Part shown: in pieces, positions 51,049 through 61,488 of the stretch
Position numbering within the stretch: position 1 is the stretch's first letter
Layout of the letters: each line of letters opens with the position of its first letter
DNA from: Rostratula benghalensis
Taxonomy: Eukaryota; Chordata; Aves; Charadriiformes; Rostratulidae
Direction of reading: 5' to 3'
Assembly (NCBI GenBank): GCA_013399305.1
Contig: VXAI01000039.1
Coordinates: forward strand, 2,534,868 to 2,598,867
Length of the DNA: 64,000 nucleotides
Translations under genes and position numbers: made by a program
Notes under the pieces: generated by a model
Databases searched by the model: none
The model's input: the letters and a program-made list of their open reading frames with translations, nothing else
What the model was told of the DNA's origin: nothing

Positions 51049-52697
51049 ACAGAAAGAGCTGGCCAGGAGAAAAAAATCTGTCCAGAATGCAAAGAGCTGG
51101 CTTTTGTCAATGCATCCGGCACTGCCACCTGCTCACCCCACTGCTCTCAACAGTTTCCTTCAAGAGGTTTTGCATGGGCTGAGGAGTGAAAGCTGCAGTT
51201 TTTGAGATTGTGTCCTCTTTCCCCACAAACAGCCAGCAGCCCTCCCCAAAGAGCCATGAGCAGATAGAAATACTTCAGCTGCTCCTGTGATGAGCAGGTG
51301 GTGCCTATTGCCATTGCTCGGTGTTTCTGGGGTGAGCTGACAAGCTGTATGACACACTGGTGATGTGTTCCCCACAGGGCTCCCAGGCAGGGGAGTCAGA
51401 TGACACGATAAGGAGGTGTAGCCACTGAGTGCTTGACCACCAGCAGTCCCATGCTAAGGACTGCAGTGCCAGGATGAAACCACCTCTGATGGCTACACCC
51501 AATTCCCTGCTTGCTTGCACACATGCTGAATCACAAGCCACTCCAAGAAGTCAAAAGACAGCACAATAAACTGAGCTAGGAATTTGATAAAATAGGATTG
51601 AGATCTCTAAAAGCCTTAGTCGTATGAATATCCCACAGAAGAGTTACTTTCAAATCCAGCCTTGTATCATCAAGTGTTTTGCTTGTCGAACTTGGCAGCT
51701 TTTGTTTTGCTCCACCATGAATGTTGGCTGTGAGTGACTTTTATTGCCTTTGTACAAATCAGTACAAATTGAAGGCATCTTAGGCACTTGATGAAGTCCA
51801 AGTACATGGGCATTTTACTTAGGTAACTCCAGGCCCCCATTTGAGTTGTGCTGTTTAGTTCTGGCACCTTCCCAAGCACAGAAACACCAAACACAGCTGA
51901 AAGGCCCCACTGAGGTAAAAAACAACCAAAATTGCTACTCACTTTTGTCTTGCCTGCCTGTACTGGTTTCTTTCCAGGTTTAATCACAACTGCGAAGACT
52001 ATCTGTTTCTCCAGCTAAGAAGTTAACTAATGGACAGGATGTGCTTAATGACACTGGTGTGAGTTGTTCACCCCTGACTTGGGGTTTTCAGTAAAGTCCA
52101 TTGGGTTCCTGAGTTTTTTACAGCTCATGGGCAAGCCAGTATGCTAGGAAAAATGTGAAAATTGCAGAGCCCTGTTACACAACCAGATACATAGTTAGTG
52201 ACATGCAGTGAAGGAAGCCAAGCTCAGCTTTTCCTACACCAACAATGGGATTCACAAAATTATTGTCCTTGGACTGGACGCACCCGACTACATGCAATCC
52301 TTTTTGCCCCCCTGTCTCAGGGCAGTAGCTGGATCTCCTCAGGGTCTGAGGCAGGCTGCCTGCAGGAGGGTCCCATGGGCAAAGCTGGTGAGCCCCAGTT
52401 CCGGGACAGTCCGAAACTATCTGGACCTGTCCTTGGGGCATGCTCAACCTGAGCATCAGAGCTGCATGGTTAATCTCTGCCAAACCTCAGTGGGCTGTGC
52501 TCAGTGTGACAGTGCAAGTGAAGTAAAACCTGTAAACCCGTCATGTCACATCAGGTCCAGTAAAGTCACATGGGAATCAAATGCTAGGTTTACATTCCCC
52601 TTTAAATGTACTTCCATGTTAAGCCTTCTCAGTGTCCATTTTTCAGTCAGGCTCTTTCCTAAAATCAGATTGATTTTTTTTCACTAGGAATTACATT

Positions 52698-52698
<1 letters not shown>
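51049..52698. other. Noncoding DNA, no gene seen
   Basis: The plus 159-codon frame at 52208-52687 overlaps minus and plus frames and has no domain. No named repeat. Confidence 0.65.

Positions 52699-52730
<32 letters not shown>
52699..52730 (+). repeat. (AT)n(GT)n microsatellite
   Basis: A run of AT dinucleotides passes directly into nine GT dinucleotides. Probably polymorphic. Confidence 0.95.
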
Positions 52731-55700
52731 TTATCCACATTTATATATACACATATATTTAATATTTGACAGATTGACAGATATAAATAGTTGCTCTCAA
52801 TCTTCTGGCTCTTCAAATCTGCACCTGCTTCACATGATTATGTTCTGGGTGTATTCACAAACCCCAGTTGAGATTCTGCATGTCATGACGCTCATCTTCA
52901 TGTTTCTGTTCTCACTGACGGTGCTTACTGAGGTTCACAGGATCTTTCACCTTGGGAACACAGGTAAATCCTTTTGTGTTTTTTTTTTCAAGGTTCATGT
53001 TTCTTTCTCACCTGAAATTCATAACTGGCTTAACATCTGAAATACCATTTGAATGTGCAGTTTATTTCCACTGAACCCAAGCTTGCCACAGCTGAAGGCC
53101 CTTGAAACCCTTGTTAAATCATGGCTTACCTGCAGTTCTGTTTTTCTAATGGTACTGCACAGAAAAGAAGTATGTATTCAAAGTACCCACTGCAGCAGGC
53201 AGCTCCATGAAGCTTGCTGTCCTATTTTAGTGGTGAATCTTGGGGCCAACCCATCATCATGTAAATCCACACTCCTTTGTTGGTGTTGTTTTGTAGGATC
53301 CTAGTACCAGTAGTGCCTCCCCAAGTCCAACAAAACGGCTCATCTGTGGGGAACCCACCAGCCCTACTTTGCAAGTGAAAGGCTCATCATGAAGTCTTTC
53401 AATATCAGCAGGCTATTTAAAAATGGAATTTGTGGCACTCTGCAAGAGACTTCTGTAATTTCAATTAGGCTTTCTTTGGAATGGGCTATCTGAGAAAAGA
53501 ACAGTTTTGGAAAATAAAGGCTTTATCTACTTATTAGCAAGTCAATAAAAGCCATGAAGACTACAAACTTCTGCTTTGGCTTTGTGTGCCTATACAGGCC
53601 AAACAACCTAGCTTCATTTGAAACTGGTTTCAAATTACTTGCAGATGGCTGGATGTAGATGAAAGACTGCATAAAGGTGTTCCTTATTCTATTCTCTACT
53701 CCCTAGACTATTGGGCTATGTGCTGACACTTGGATGCTTGTTTTACAATATCATTTGACATGTGGGATTTATGTGTCAAAATTTCATTTAAAGCCAAGAA
53801 AATGTCAACTAGCAAGTACAGAGAAGCAGCAAAAAGACTGTGCTTTTCAAGACAGAAGTCAGTGTGTCGGACACTGCCAAGTCTTAACCCTGTACCAAGC
53901 ACACACAGACAAAAATTTGACCCAACTGCCAGCAAACACTCCTTTGGTGTGTTCTGCTGAGATTCCATTACTGCCTTTATCATTAAGAAAATAATGTAAT
54001 AAAATGAGACCTTTTCCCTGAATGCATTAATAAAGATAACTTGTTGGTCAAGCTCCAAAACCACTGGAGCCACATTTAATTTACTGCTTTTATGGATTTA
54101 GGATTTGGTTTGCTGCTATGTTCAGTCCACTGCAACAATATAATGGGAAATTGTAATGGCATGTTTAAAAGAAAGGGTTCATAATCTATCACTGAAGCTT
54201 TAAAATGTCTTGTGCAGACACCCACAATTAAATGATATAAAAAAATGGGCATTTCACATGGTTTCACCACAGCTCACCAAAAGGAGAAAAGAGGAAGTTC
54301 CAAATAATCATCAGTATAGCTTTTTGTACTAGTTAACTTAAAAAAGTTTAGGGAAGAGAACTGCTAAAACAGCTTTAAAGGGCTTGCAACCCTGTTCTGC
54401 TGCTCCTCATATTAAAAGTGTCTGTGTGTTACTTCATAAAATATCAGATGGCATACCACTTTATTTCCAATCAATAAAAATGAGTTATGTGAAGGTCTTT
54501 CTGATATCTTATGACTAGTTGTTCAGGAAAGCACTGGTCTTTGGTCCTTGCCTAGTTCAGGTGGTGGAGGCTTTGCCATCACCAACACATAAAGCATTAA
54601 GAAAACCATTAAGAGCACCTGGTGGAGTGCAGGACCATGGGCCTGCCACATCACAATAGGGATAAAGGTGGTATGAAAAACCCATATCCCATCAATCTCC
54701 ACTTGAGAAAAGCCCTGCTTCTTAAAGGCCTGACTCTGCAGCCTCCTGTGTTGATCAGAAACTGTTCCAACAGCTGTATTCACTTGGGCTTGCTCTTGTC
54801 TTGCGATGTGGGAATAATGGGAAATTGAGTATTGGTTTGTTTGAAATACCCCTTACCTGCAAAGATGATTGTTTTCATAGTAGAGGTTTTAAGGTGAAAT
54901 CTGAAGTATTAAACATAAACTGGCACAGCTTCAGTTCACAGGCAAAAGATGGACTCAAGCTATCCTCCAAAGGCACATTTGTTTCTTCCCTCCTCTTACT
55001 CCTCAGGCCTCCAGAGACCCCTCTTTCTCCTGCTCTGGCTTTGGGAAATGACAGCCACAGCTCGCTCGCCACAGCACTGAGCAGGCTCCTGCTTGCATGG
55101 CCATGACGTGATCCAGCCCTGGGTGAAAACAAATAACAGCTCCTGACAAAAAGTGAGCACCAAACCCACTCAGTTCCTTTGGATTTATTTTAAGATTGTG
55201 GGTTTTGGTAAAGAACATCTGACAAATTGTTTTAAATTGTACTAGGAAAGATGCCTGCCTCTTCACTTTGGGGAGGGGAGGAAGGACTGTGCCATGTCAA
55301 TTTTGCCACCAGGATTGATTAAATGCTCTGTAGGTCATGCTGAAAAAGGGCATTCTTCAATCTAGGTGACAAAAAAAGCCCTATTTAGAAAATGTGGCTT
55401 ATAAAGAATCTTGGTCTAGCTGCACAATTAAACAAACACACGGGTTTTTTTATTTGCATTCAGGAGTTCCCATTTGTGAAGCGTTTGCCAGAAGACTGAA
55501 GAGGTCTGTGATGTGTAATTACTGCTCACTGATTTCAAAGAAGAATGTTTGGATTCTCATTGATATTTAATTTTTATTGCTCATTTTTTTACTGGGGAGG
55601 TTTCCACAAGTAACTTTATATAAACTCGGTCTGGTTTCTTGTTCCGTCCTTAGAATATAGCATGTCTTGCTTCGCTAAGAGTTTGAAAACAAATGGTCTG

Positions 55701-56906
55701 GGATTTTTTGGTATGCTTTGCTTTTCTTCCTCTCTACAGCTCATGATTATACTTTCTATTAATTCCTTGTTGAAGATAAGTTCTTTCTTGTCAGGATTTC
55801 TGTCAGTGGTTTTGGGACTCCATCCTTTCAGACTTGACTATCCAGACTCCCCACAGTGGCCATGCTTCTGCATGTTCTAAAACCTTCCTGAAGCCTGCAG
55901 GCATGTGTCTCCATCATGGGCCCACAGTGGCCAGCAATAAATGGGTGAGACTCTGAACTGCCTGATCAAACCAGGGCCCTTTCTGCCAGCTCAGCTTTAT
56001 TGCCATACAGATGTTGTCAAGTCCACCCTCACCAAATAGGCTTTTAGGAAGCTCTAAGAGACAGAGTCCCCAAAAAAAGTCCTGAGAGACCCAAAGTAGG
56101 GCTTGGATCAATTTTAGAAGGTTAAATCCAAAACACTAAATCTGACAGCTCATGGTCAGCATGCTTTCTGACCTGCCTGGGAGCATCAGGGCCTGGATGT
56201 CCCATCGATAAGGTCCTCCTGCCCATACTGGGAGCTGCCCCAAGCTTTGCCAACTCGTCAAGTTTAAGTTGAGTCAAGGCCCACTAATGAGACCCTCTTA
56301 GAGCCTCACTCCAGTAGATATGCAAGGGCATGCCTATTGGATGTTGCCAGAATAGGACTTGACACAAAATAGAGCAGCAACACTCTTGGAAGGTGGACAG
56401 AGGGAGGCGATACCCCTTTGCCTGACAGCCGAGTGGCTGTAATGCTCTGCCAAGGAGCAAGCAAACCCACTTCATTTCCTTCTCCCCACGGAGGGCTTAC
56501 AGCTCACCAGGTTCCTCTGATTGTGTTTCACCTGGGCGCCTAATCAAACAAACCCTTCATGAAATAAGAGCTGACTGAGCAATATTTCAAATGCTGCAGG
56601 TCTACATACAATAGAAGTTGTTTTAAAATTACTTGCCAAATTAGCTCAAGCGAGCCAGGAGCACTAACTCCTAGCCAAAGCTCTCAGTGCAAGTTTGAAA
56701 GTTGAAATAAAACTTTTAGGGCTCTTGAAAGAACGGGAGATGGGGGAAATGGCATTCACATTTATTACAGAAATGTAATTCATAATCCCAGAGGTGGGAA
56801 TGCTGTCTTTTGATTGATTACAGCGATTTCTTTGTGAAAGCAAAAAGTTCTCTGGACCTAAGGACACTACAAAGAGCAAATGAAATGTCCTGTTGTTATG
56901 GCTGTG
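52731..56906. other. Noncoding DNA, no gene seen
   Basis: Random short frames. A block around 55440-55600 with TATTTGCAT (55451-55459) and GTGTAATTAC looks enhancer-like (see findings). No named repeat recognised. Confidence 0.6.
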
Positions 56907-56969
56907 ACTCAGGAAAGCAGTTAGGTATATGCTCTAACTTAAGTACCTGCTTAAGTGCTTTGGTGCATA
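56907..56969 (+). repeat. Ancient palindromic repeat, copy B
   Basis: AAAGCAGTTAGGTATATGCT is followed by CTAACTTAAGTACCTGCTTA and AGTGCTTT, forming an imperfect palindrome: AAAGCAGTTAG-type left end against CTTAAGTGCTTT-type right end. The right half matches copy A (9909) in the same orientation and copy C (57550) inverted. Confidence 0.55.
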
Positions 56970-57549
56970 GGGTTGCACTTAAGGTTTTATTCTGTAATAG
57001 CCTTTGCCTTGCCTTGCTTTTAGTGAATGCATTCTGTTTCTGCTTCATTTGATTTTTAAGAAAAAGATTTTTACAGAAATAGCTAAAAACATTTTCAAAG
57101 CATTATCAATGATGTTTTTTATTTGCCATTAATAAAACACATGGCAACTGTCTCTAAAAATTAGCACTGACTTCAGTATTTCTGTCATCCCACAAGAAAA
57201 ACATGTGTCTTCAAACACAACATCTCTGAACATCTCTCTTAGCACTAGATAATTTCACTCCAGTTAATTTTTCCCGTCTCTTCCTGCACGTTGGCTTGCA
57301 GTGTGGCAAGGCTGTGGCAAGCAGAAGTACCTGTCTTGTTCTGCAGGTATTCTACCATGATGTATGAACCACCTCCTATTTATTGCTCTGTTTAGAGAAA
57401 ATGAGGTTTATTTACTGTTGCAGATACACACAAATAGTACTGAAGGCCATAAAGACATTAAGAAAAATGTGCGTTGCAATGTGATTGCATTGCATCCCTC
57501 ACTGATCCTCCACATGAGTCCTTGGTGTAACACACATGGTCCTTTAGGC
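56970..57549. other. Noncoding DNA between two repeat copies
   Basis: AT-rich sequence with no gene. It could be unique DNA or the body of a larger element bounded by the flanking inverted copies. Confidence 0.5.
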
Positions 57550-57620
57550 CGTCATCCTGCAAAGCACTTAAGTGCTCCCCTAACTTTAGGCATACGATTA
57601 GTCCCATCAATGTCTATGAC
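57550..57620 (-). repeat. Ancient palindromic repeat, copy C (inverted)
   Basis: The plus strand reads GTCATCCTGCAAAGCACTTA, AGTGCTCCCCTAACTTTAGG, then CATACGATTAGTCCCATCAA. Its reverse complement follows the same order as copies A and B: ATTGATGGGACTA, then TGCCTAAAGTTAG, then CACTTAAGTGCTTTGCAGGA. The word arrangement resembles an old sauropsid palindromic repeat whose family name I cannot give with certainty. Confidence 0.6.
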
Positions 57621-58316
57621 ACAGAATATGTTTCCTCTCACTGCCTCTGCAGTAGATAAGGGAAAGGAGAGACCAGAATTTACCAGGGCCATGTATATTT
57701 GGAATAATAGCTAAAATAGTATCTTATGTCCACATTATACAGCTTTCTATCATTGATGAACTCTCAGACTCTTAGAAACAGGTAACTTGGCACTGACCAT
57801 ATTCCTCTCTGAGAACTAGGTGCTTGCCAGGCTTGAGGTTTTAAACCTACACAACCCTTCAGTCAGCCTTGTACAAGAAATGCTGCAATTTTTAATTTAA
57901 TGGGAAAAAGCCTAAGTGGATTTTCCTAAAAGTTTCGCGTAGGAGAAATATGTGTCATTGCTCTCTTGGAGGGAAAGAGTTAAAAGCACCTGCAAAGAAA
58001 GTCTTCAAAAAGAAAGTACCATGCAGAAACATATACAGAATGGTTTCAGTGCCATTTTCCTGAGTCTCAGCAGTAAAGCAAACAGTGATCATTCAGAGAC
58101 TGAGAAGGTTGGCATTAATGTATCATGATTCCTGTAAATTTCTCTTATGAATAAGCATGCTTTCAGATTAAGAACTGGTAATATATCTCTACTGGCTGCT
58201 TCATTCTTCTTGTTTCATCTACACCCCCACCCCGGGCATCACAACAGGGGGTGACTGCCTGCATCTGACAACTCCCCCAAAAGTAATAATTAAAAAAATA
58301 CTCAAACCAGAAAAAG
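57621..58316. other. Noncoding DNA, no gene seen
   Basis: No exon, RNA gene or named repeat recognised. Confidence 0.6.
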
Positions 58317-58340
58317 GAGGCGGGGGGTTGGGGATGGGGG
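58317..58340 (+). other. G-rich tract
   Basis: Runs of G6, G4 and G5 separated by TT and AT, preceded by GGAGGC. There are only three long runs, so it is at best a borderline quadruplex motif. Confidence 0.6.
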
Positions 58341-58658
58341 AACAAGAGAGAAAGGAATATAATTGCTAAAACATGAGCTGTACTCAGAAATTACTTTTTT
58401 TCCTAAGTAATATACATTGGAATCTCAAGTAAATGGAGTGTATAATTCTTTGTGAAATGGACACAGAGTTAACACAGAAACAAATACTCAGAAACGCAAA
58501 CAGGCACATGCTCACACACATATGGATATGTCTGTGTTTTACTCAGACACGGAGAGAAGCTGTGATTCCTTTTATCCAGTTCATTGTATGTCTTTCCCTA
58601 ACGTCTTACTTTCTGTACTTTCAAAGCCTTATGTTTTAATTAAAAACACTTAATTTTT
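58341..58658. other. Noncoding DNA, no gene seen
   Basis: AT-rich sequence up to the second gap, with no gene or named repeat. Confidence 0.6.
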
Positions 58659-58673
58659 NNNNNNNNNNNNNNN
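58659..58673. other. Assembly gap, 15 N
   Basis: Unknown bases between AATTTTT and TTTAATG. Probably an unresolved T-rich simple repeat, judging by the flanks. Confidence 1.
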
Positions 58674-60481
58674 TTTAATGACAAAGCCACAGCAGACTTG
58701 TGGTAGGCTGCTGGAGTGCAATTACCCAATTCCTCAGCACCAGTCCCTTTTCTTTTTGGATGGTAGTCACAGACTCCAGATGCCAATGTACTGAGGCTAA
58801 TTTTTTCCATCAGCAACATCTAGCTATTTGGCAGGCTGCACTAGCATTTTTGCTGGCTGCCTCAGAGCGGTTAAATGGCAGTGCTCTCCATATATTGCCT
58901 GGGAAACTGATTTACCTGGGTGGTATTTTAATCAATGTTTTGTCTTACTCATACATTTTATGCAACAGCTTCCTACTAATAAACATGCCTGTGAATTATT
59001 TTCTCATTAGATTTGCACAAAGATATATTTTCATTTGTAGTCAAAGTCCTGTGCTTAAATGTTCTTTAGCGATTCACAGGCTTCTGTGGTCACAAAACCA
59101 GGGTACAAGGATTCCTACACCCCTACTTTGAATGGAAGTGGACGCCATGCAATTAATTCTCCTCAGTTCACCAGCCAACCCAAGAGAGACGGAGGAGAAA
59201 TTGTTTCAGACTGATCCCAATTTCAAATTGCATTTGTTTGTTTCACCAGCAGAATACTTCCCTTCTCAGTGTTATTTCCAGTTGACTAAAATATTTTACA
59301 TCATTCAAAACTTTTAGAACAAACTGATTTCCAGTTGAAAAACTATTATTTTTTTTTCTAATTCACTTAGCAAATGTTAAAAAAAAAAAAGTGTTAGTTT
59401 CTTTTTCCTTCTTTGCTTCTGACCGGAAGTGTTCATGAAATTTTATATGAATTTACAAGTAAATTTGTATATTGTATATATAAATTTGTATTTCCCTTGA
59501 AGCTTCCTGGTTTTATCTAAAAAAGGTCACTATTATACCATAAAGCTGGTATAAAAATATTGGTGCTAACTTCATATATATTTATAAAAACATATATATG
59601 CACAGGTATATGTACACACATATATGTATATATGTGCTGTTAGGTGCATAACATCCATACTTTACTTGAAAAGATATACTGTTGAAGCTGACTCTCACAA
59701 AATTGAACCTCAGTAAGAAAAAGTAGAGGCCACGGTTCAGTACAAAGGCAAGGCTGCAAGGAGAATCAAGGCTTTTGGTGCCCACGTGGCACTATATCTA
59801 TGGGATGCACCTGCTTCTGGCAACGCTTCAGTTAGATTCCAAAGAAAAGTTCTCACAACATAGCTAAACTCCGTCCAAGTTTACTAAAGATCAGACCCAA
59901 GAAATGCCCTTTCGAAAAGGTTTGGTTGTAACTGGTGTTGCAGAATGACAGGGAAGACCATCTGTGTGGTCCTTGAGCACAACTTCCACCCTGAGCTCTG
60001 TGAACCTAGGAATCCAGGCCTGCTCTCTTGGCTGTCCTCATCTCTTTCTTTTACTGGAATTAGCCTCCCTTGCAAGCAAGAGAAGACAGGCCATTGCTTA
60101 CATCCTCTACAATCAAAACATCAGGCGCTTTCCAGGGAATGACAAACAGTAGTTCTCTCTTCACAGGAAGCCAATGATGTGCTGCTGTTCAGTTGAAACA
60201 CCATGAGCTGAGTCATGATGATTAAACCTTCTGCTGGTTTGTATATTAAACCTTCACATTTTAATTAGGGGTTCAGGAGGCAGGCTGTTTTCTTTGGAAG
60301 GGGAAGGATGTCATTTTCATTTTTTCCCTCTGGCACTCCCTCCTTTTGGGAAAGTCCCCCCATGGAGCTGAAGCACAGATAATTTGCTTTCGCATCAGGA
60401 GAAGCATCCTCTGTGGAGCATGTATTCCCTACTCCAGAGGACAAAGCATGAGGGCACATGCTTTGGGGTGGCTAGGTAGCC
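58674..60481. other. Noncoding DNA, no gene seen
   Basis: A 143-codon plus frame (58700-59131) is hydrophobic in parts but overlaps another plus frame and has no recognisable domain or exon signals. An A12 run lies near 59380 and an AT/GT-rich stretch at 59571-59637. Confidence 0.6.
59571..59637 (+). repeat. Degenerate TA/TG-rich simple repeat
   Basis: Repeated CATATATAT, GTATATGT and ACACATATATGT words make an impure dinucleotide tract. Confidence 0.8.
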
Positions 60482-60551
60482 ATCAGGTGGCAACCAGGTC
60501 TCCCACTGCCCGTGATATCAGGTGGCAACCAGGTCTCCCACTGCCCATGAT
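60482..60551 (+). repeat. 35-bp tandem duplication
   Basis: Two adjacent 35-bp units begin ATCAGGTGGCAACCAGGTCT. The second (60517-60551) differs from the first by one base, A for G near its end (CATGAT versus CGTGAT). The near identity indicates a recent event. Confidence 0.95.
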
Positions 60552-61031
60552 GGGAAGTGCTGCCCTTTTCACTAACTGCATGCTGCTCTGAGCAAGCAGG
60601 ATGTCCTACATGCATACATCTCTTCATATCTGTGCCACACAGGTGCAGAAAGTGTCAGGGAAAAACACCTGCAAACCAGTATTAACATGCATTTGGGTAT
60701 CTCCACACCCTTCCAGAGCAATAGCACTGCTGGATCGGGTTTATGCGCCATGATGGGCTTTCTCCACAGGAGAAACAGTTTTTTCATGCTGGGACTTTTC
60801 CTCCTGTGCATTTTTTTCTGCAGTCCCAGCTGTTTTCAGTGTTGTCAGAGCCTTCACAAGAGCTGTGCCTACCTCCCCTGGAGCTGGTGACAAGCCACAC
60901 AAATGACCACAAGAACATTTTGTCTCCTTCCTATGCCTGGAGCCTTTGTCCTCCCCACCCCAAACCACAGCCTAACCCAGAGCTGAGGAATGGAGGTGAA
61001 GCATTAAAACATATTTTACTCCATGCCAGTG
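60552..61031. other. Noncoding DNA, no gene seen
   Basis: Short overlapping frames on both strands, none recognisable. Confidence 0.6.
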
Positions 61032-61128
61032 AAAAAAAAAAATAGTTGACAGTTTTGTCGTTGGGGTTTTTTTGGGTTTGGGGTTTTTTTTGTTTTTATT
61101 TTTTTGTTTGGTTTTTTTTTTTTTTTTA
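61032..61128 (+). repeat. Poly(A) then GT/T-rich simple sequence
   Basis: A11 at 61032-61042 is followed by TTTTGTCG and G/T runs (GGGG, T7, GGG, TTT, GGGG, T8), ending in T16 at 61112-61127. It is low-complexity DNA prone to length variation and assembly error. Confidence 0.85.
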
Positions 61129-61270
61129 GATGTAACAAACAAGCATGTTTTTGTAGGACTGAATGCATCAGGATGACAAGAAATAGCTTTTGAATTTCTC
61201 TGAAGTGAAATTTCATATTCATCCATGATACGGTAGCATAGAATGTCCATCTCCTCACTAATGTACCACA

Positions 61271-61488
61271 GTAGGAAGAAATTCTTTCCTTTGAGGGTGG
61301 TGAAACACTGGAGCAGATTGCCCAGGGAAGCTGTGGATGCCCCATCCCTGGAAGTGTTCAAGGCCAGGCTGGATGGGGCTTGGAGCAACCTGGTCTTGTG
61401 GGAGGTGTCCCTGCCCATGGCAGGGGGCTGGAACTTGATTATCTTTAAGGTCCCTTCCAACCTCAAATGTTTTATGATTCTATGATAT
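61271..61488 (+). mobile_element. CR1 LINE 3' end, short copy
   Basis: In plus orientation, TAGGAAGAAATTCTTTCCTT starts the familiar ORF2 C-terminus ([52 protein letters not shown]). The element ends with the canonical TTTATGATTCTATGATATGA terminus at 61488. At about 218 bp it is the shortest but least decayed copy: the frame is open through the coding end, although the normal stop has been lost and the frame runs into the 3' UTR. It is the only plus-strand copy among the younger CR1s. The 164-codon frame on the opposite strand is its antisense shadow. Confidence 0.95.

Noticed and set aside
52208..52687. 159-codon plus frame
   Set aside because: Overlaps open frames on both strands and resembles no known protein.
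58700..59131. 143-codon plus frame with hydrophobic stretches
   Set aside because: No domain, starts close to a gap, overlaps another plus frame. Hydrophobicity follows from T-rich DNA.
60972..61466. 164-codon minus frame
   Set aside because: Its first third is the antisense of the plus-strand CR1 3' end and the rest crosses poly(T)/poly(A) sequence (Lys-rich low complexity).
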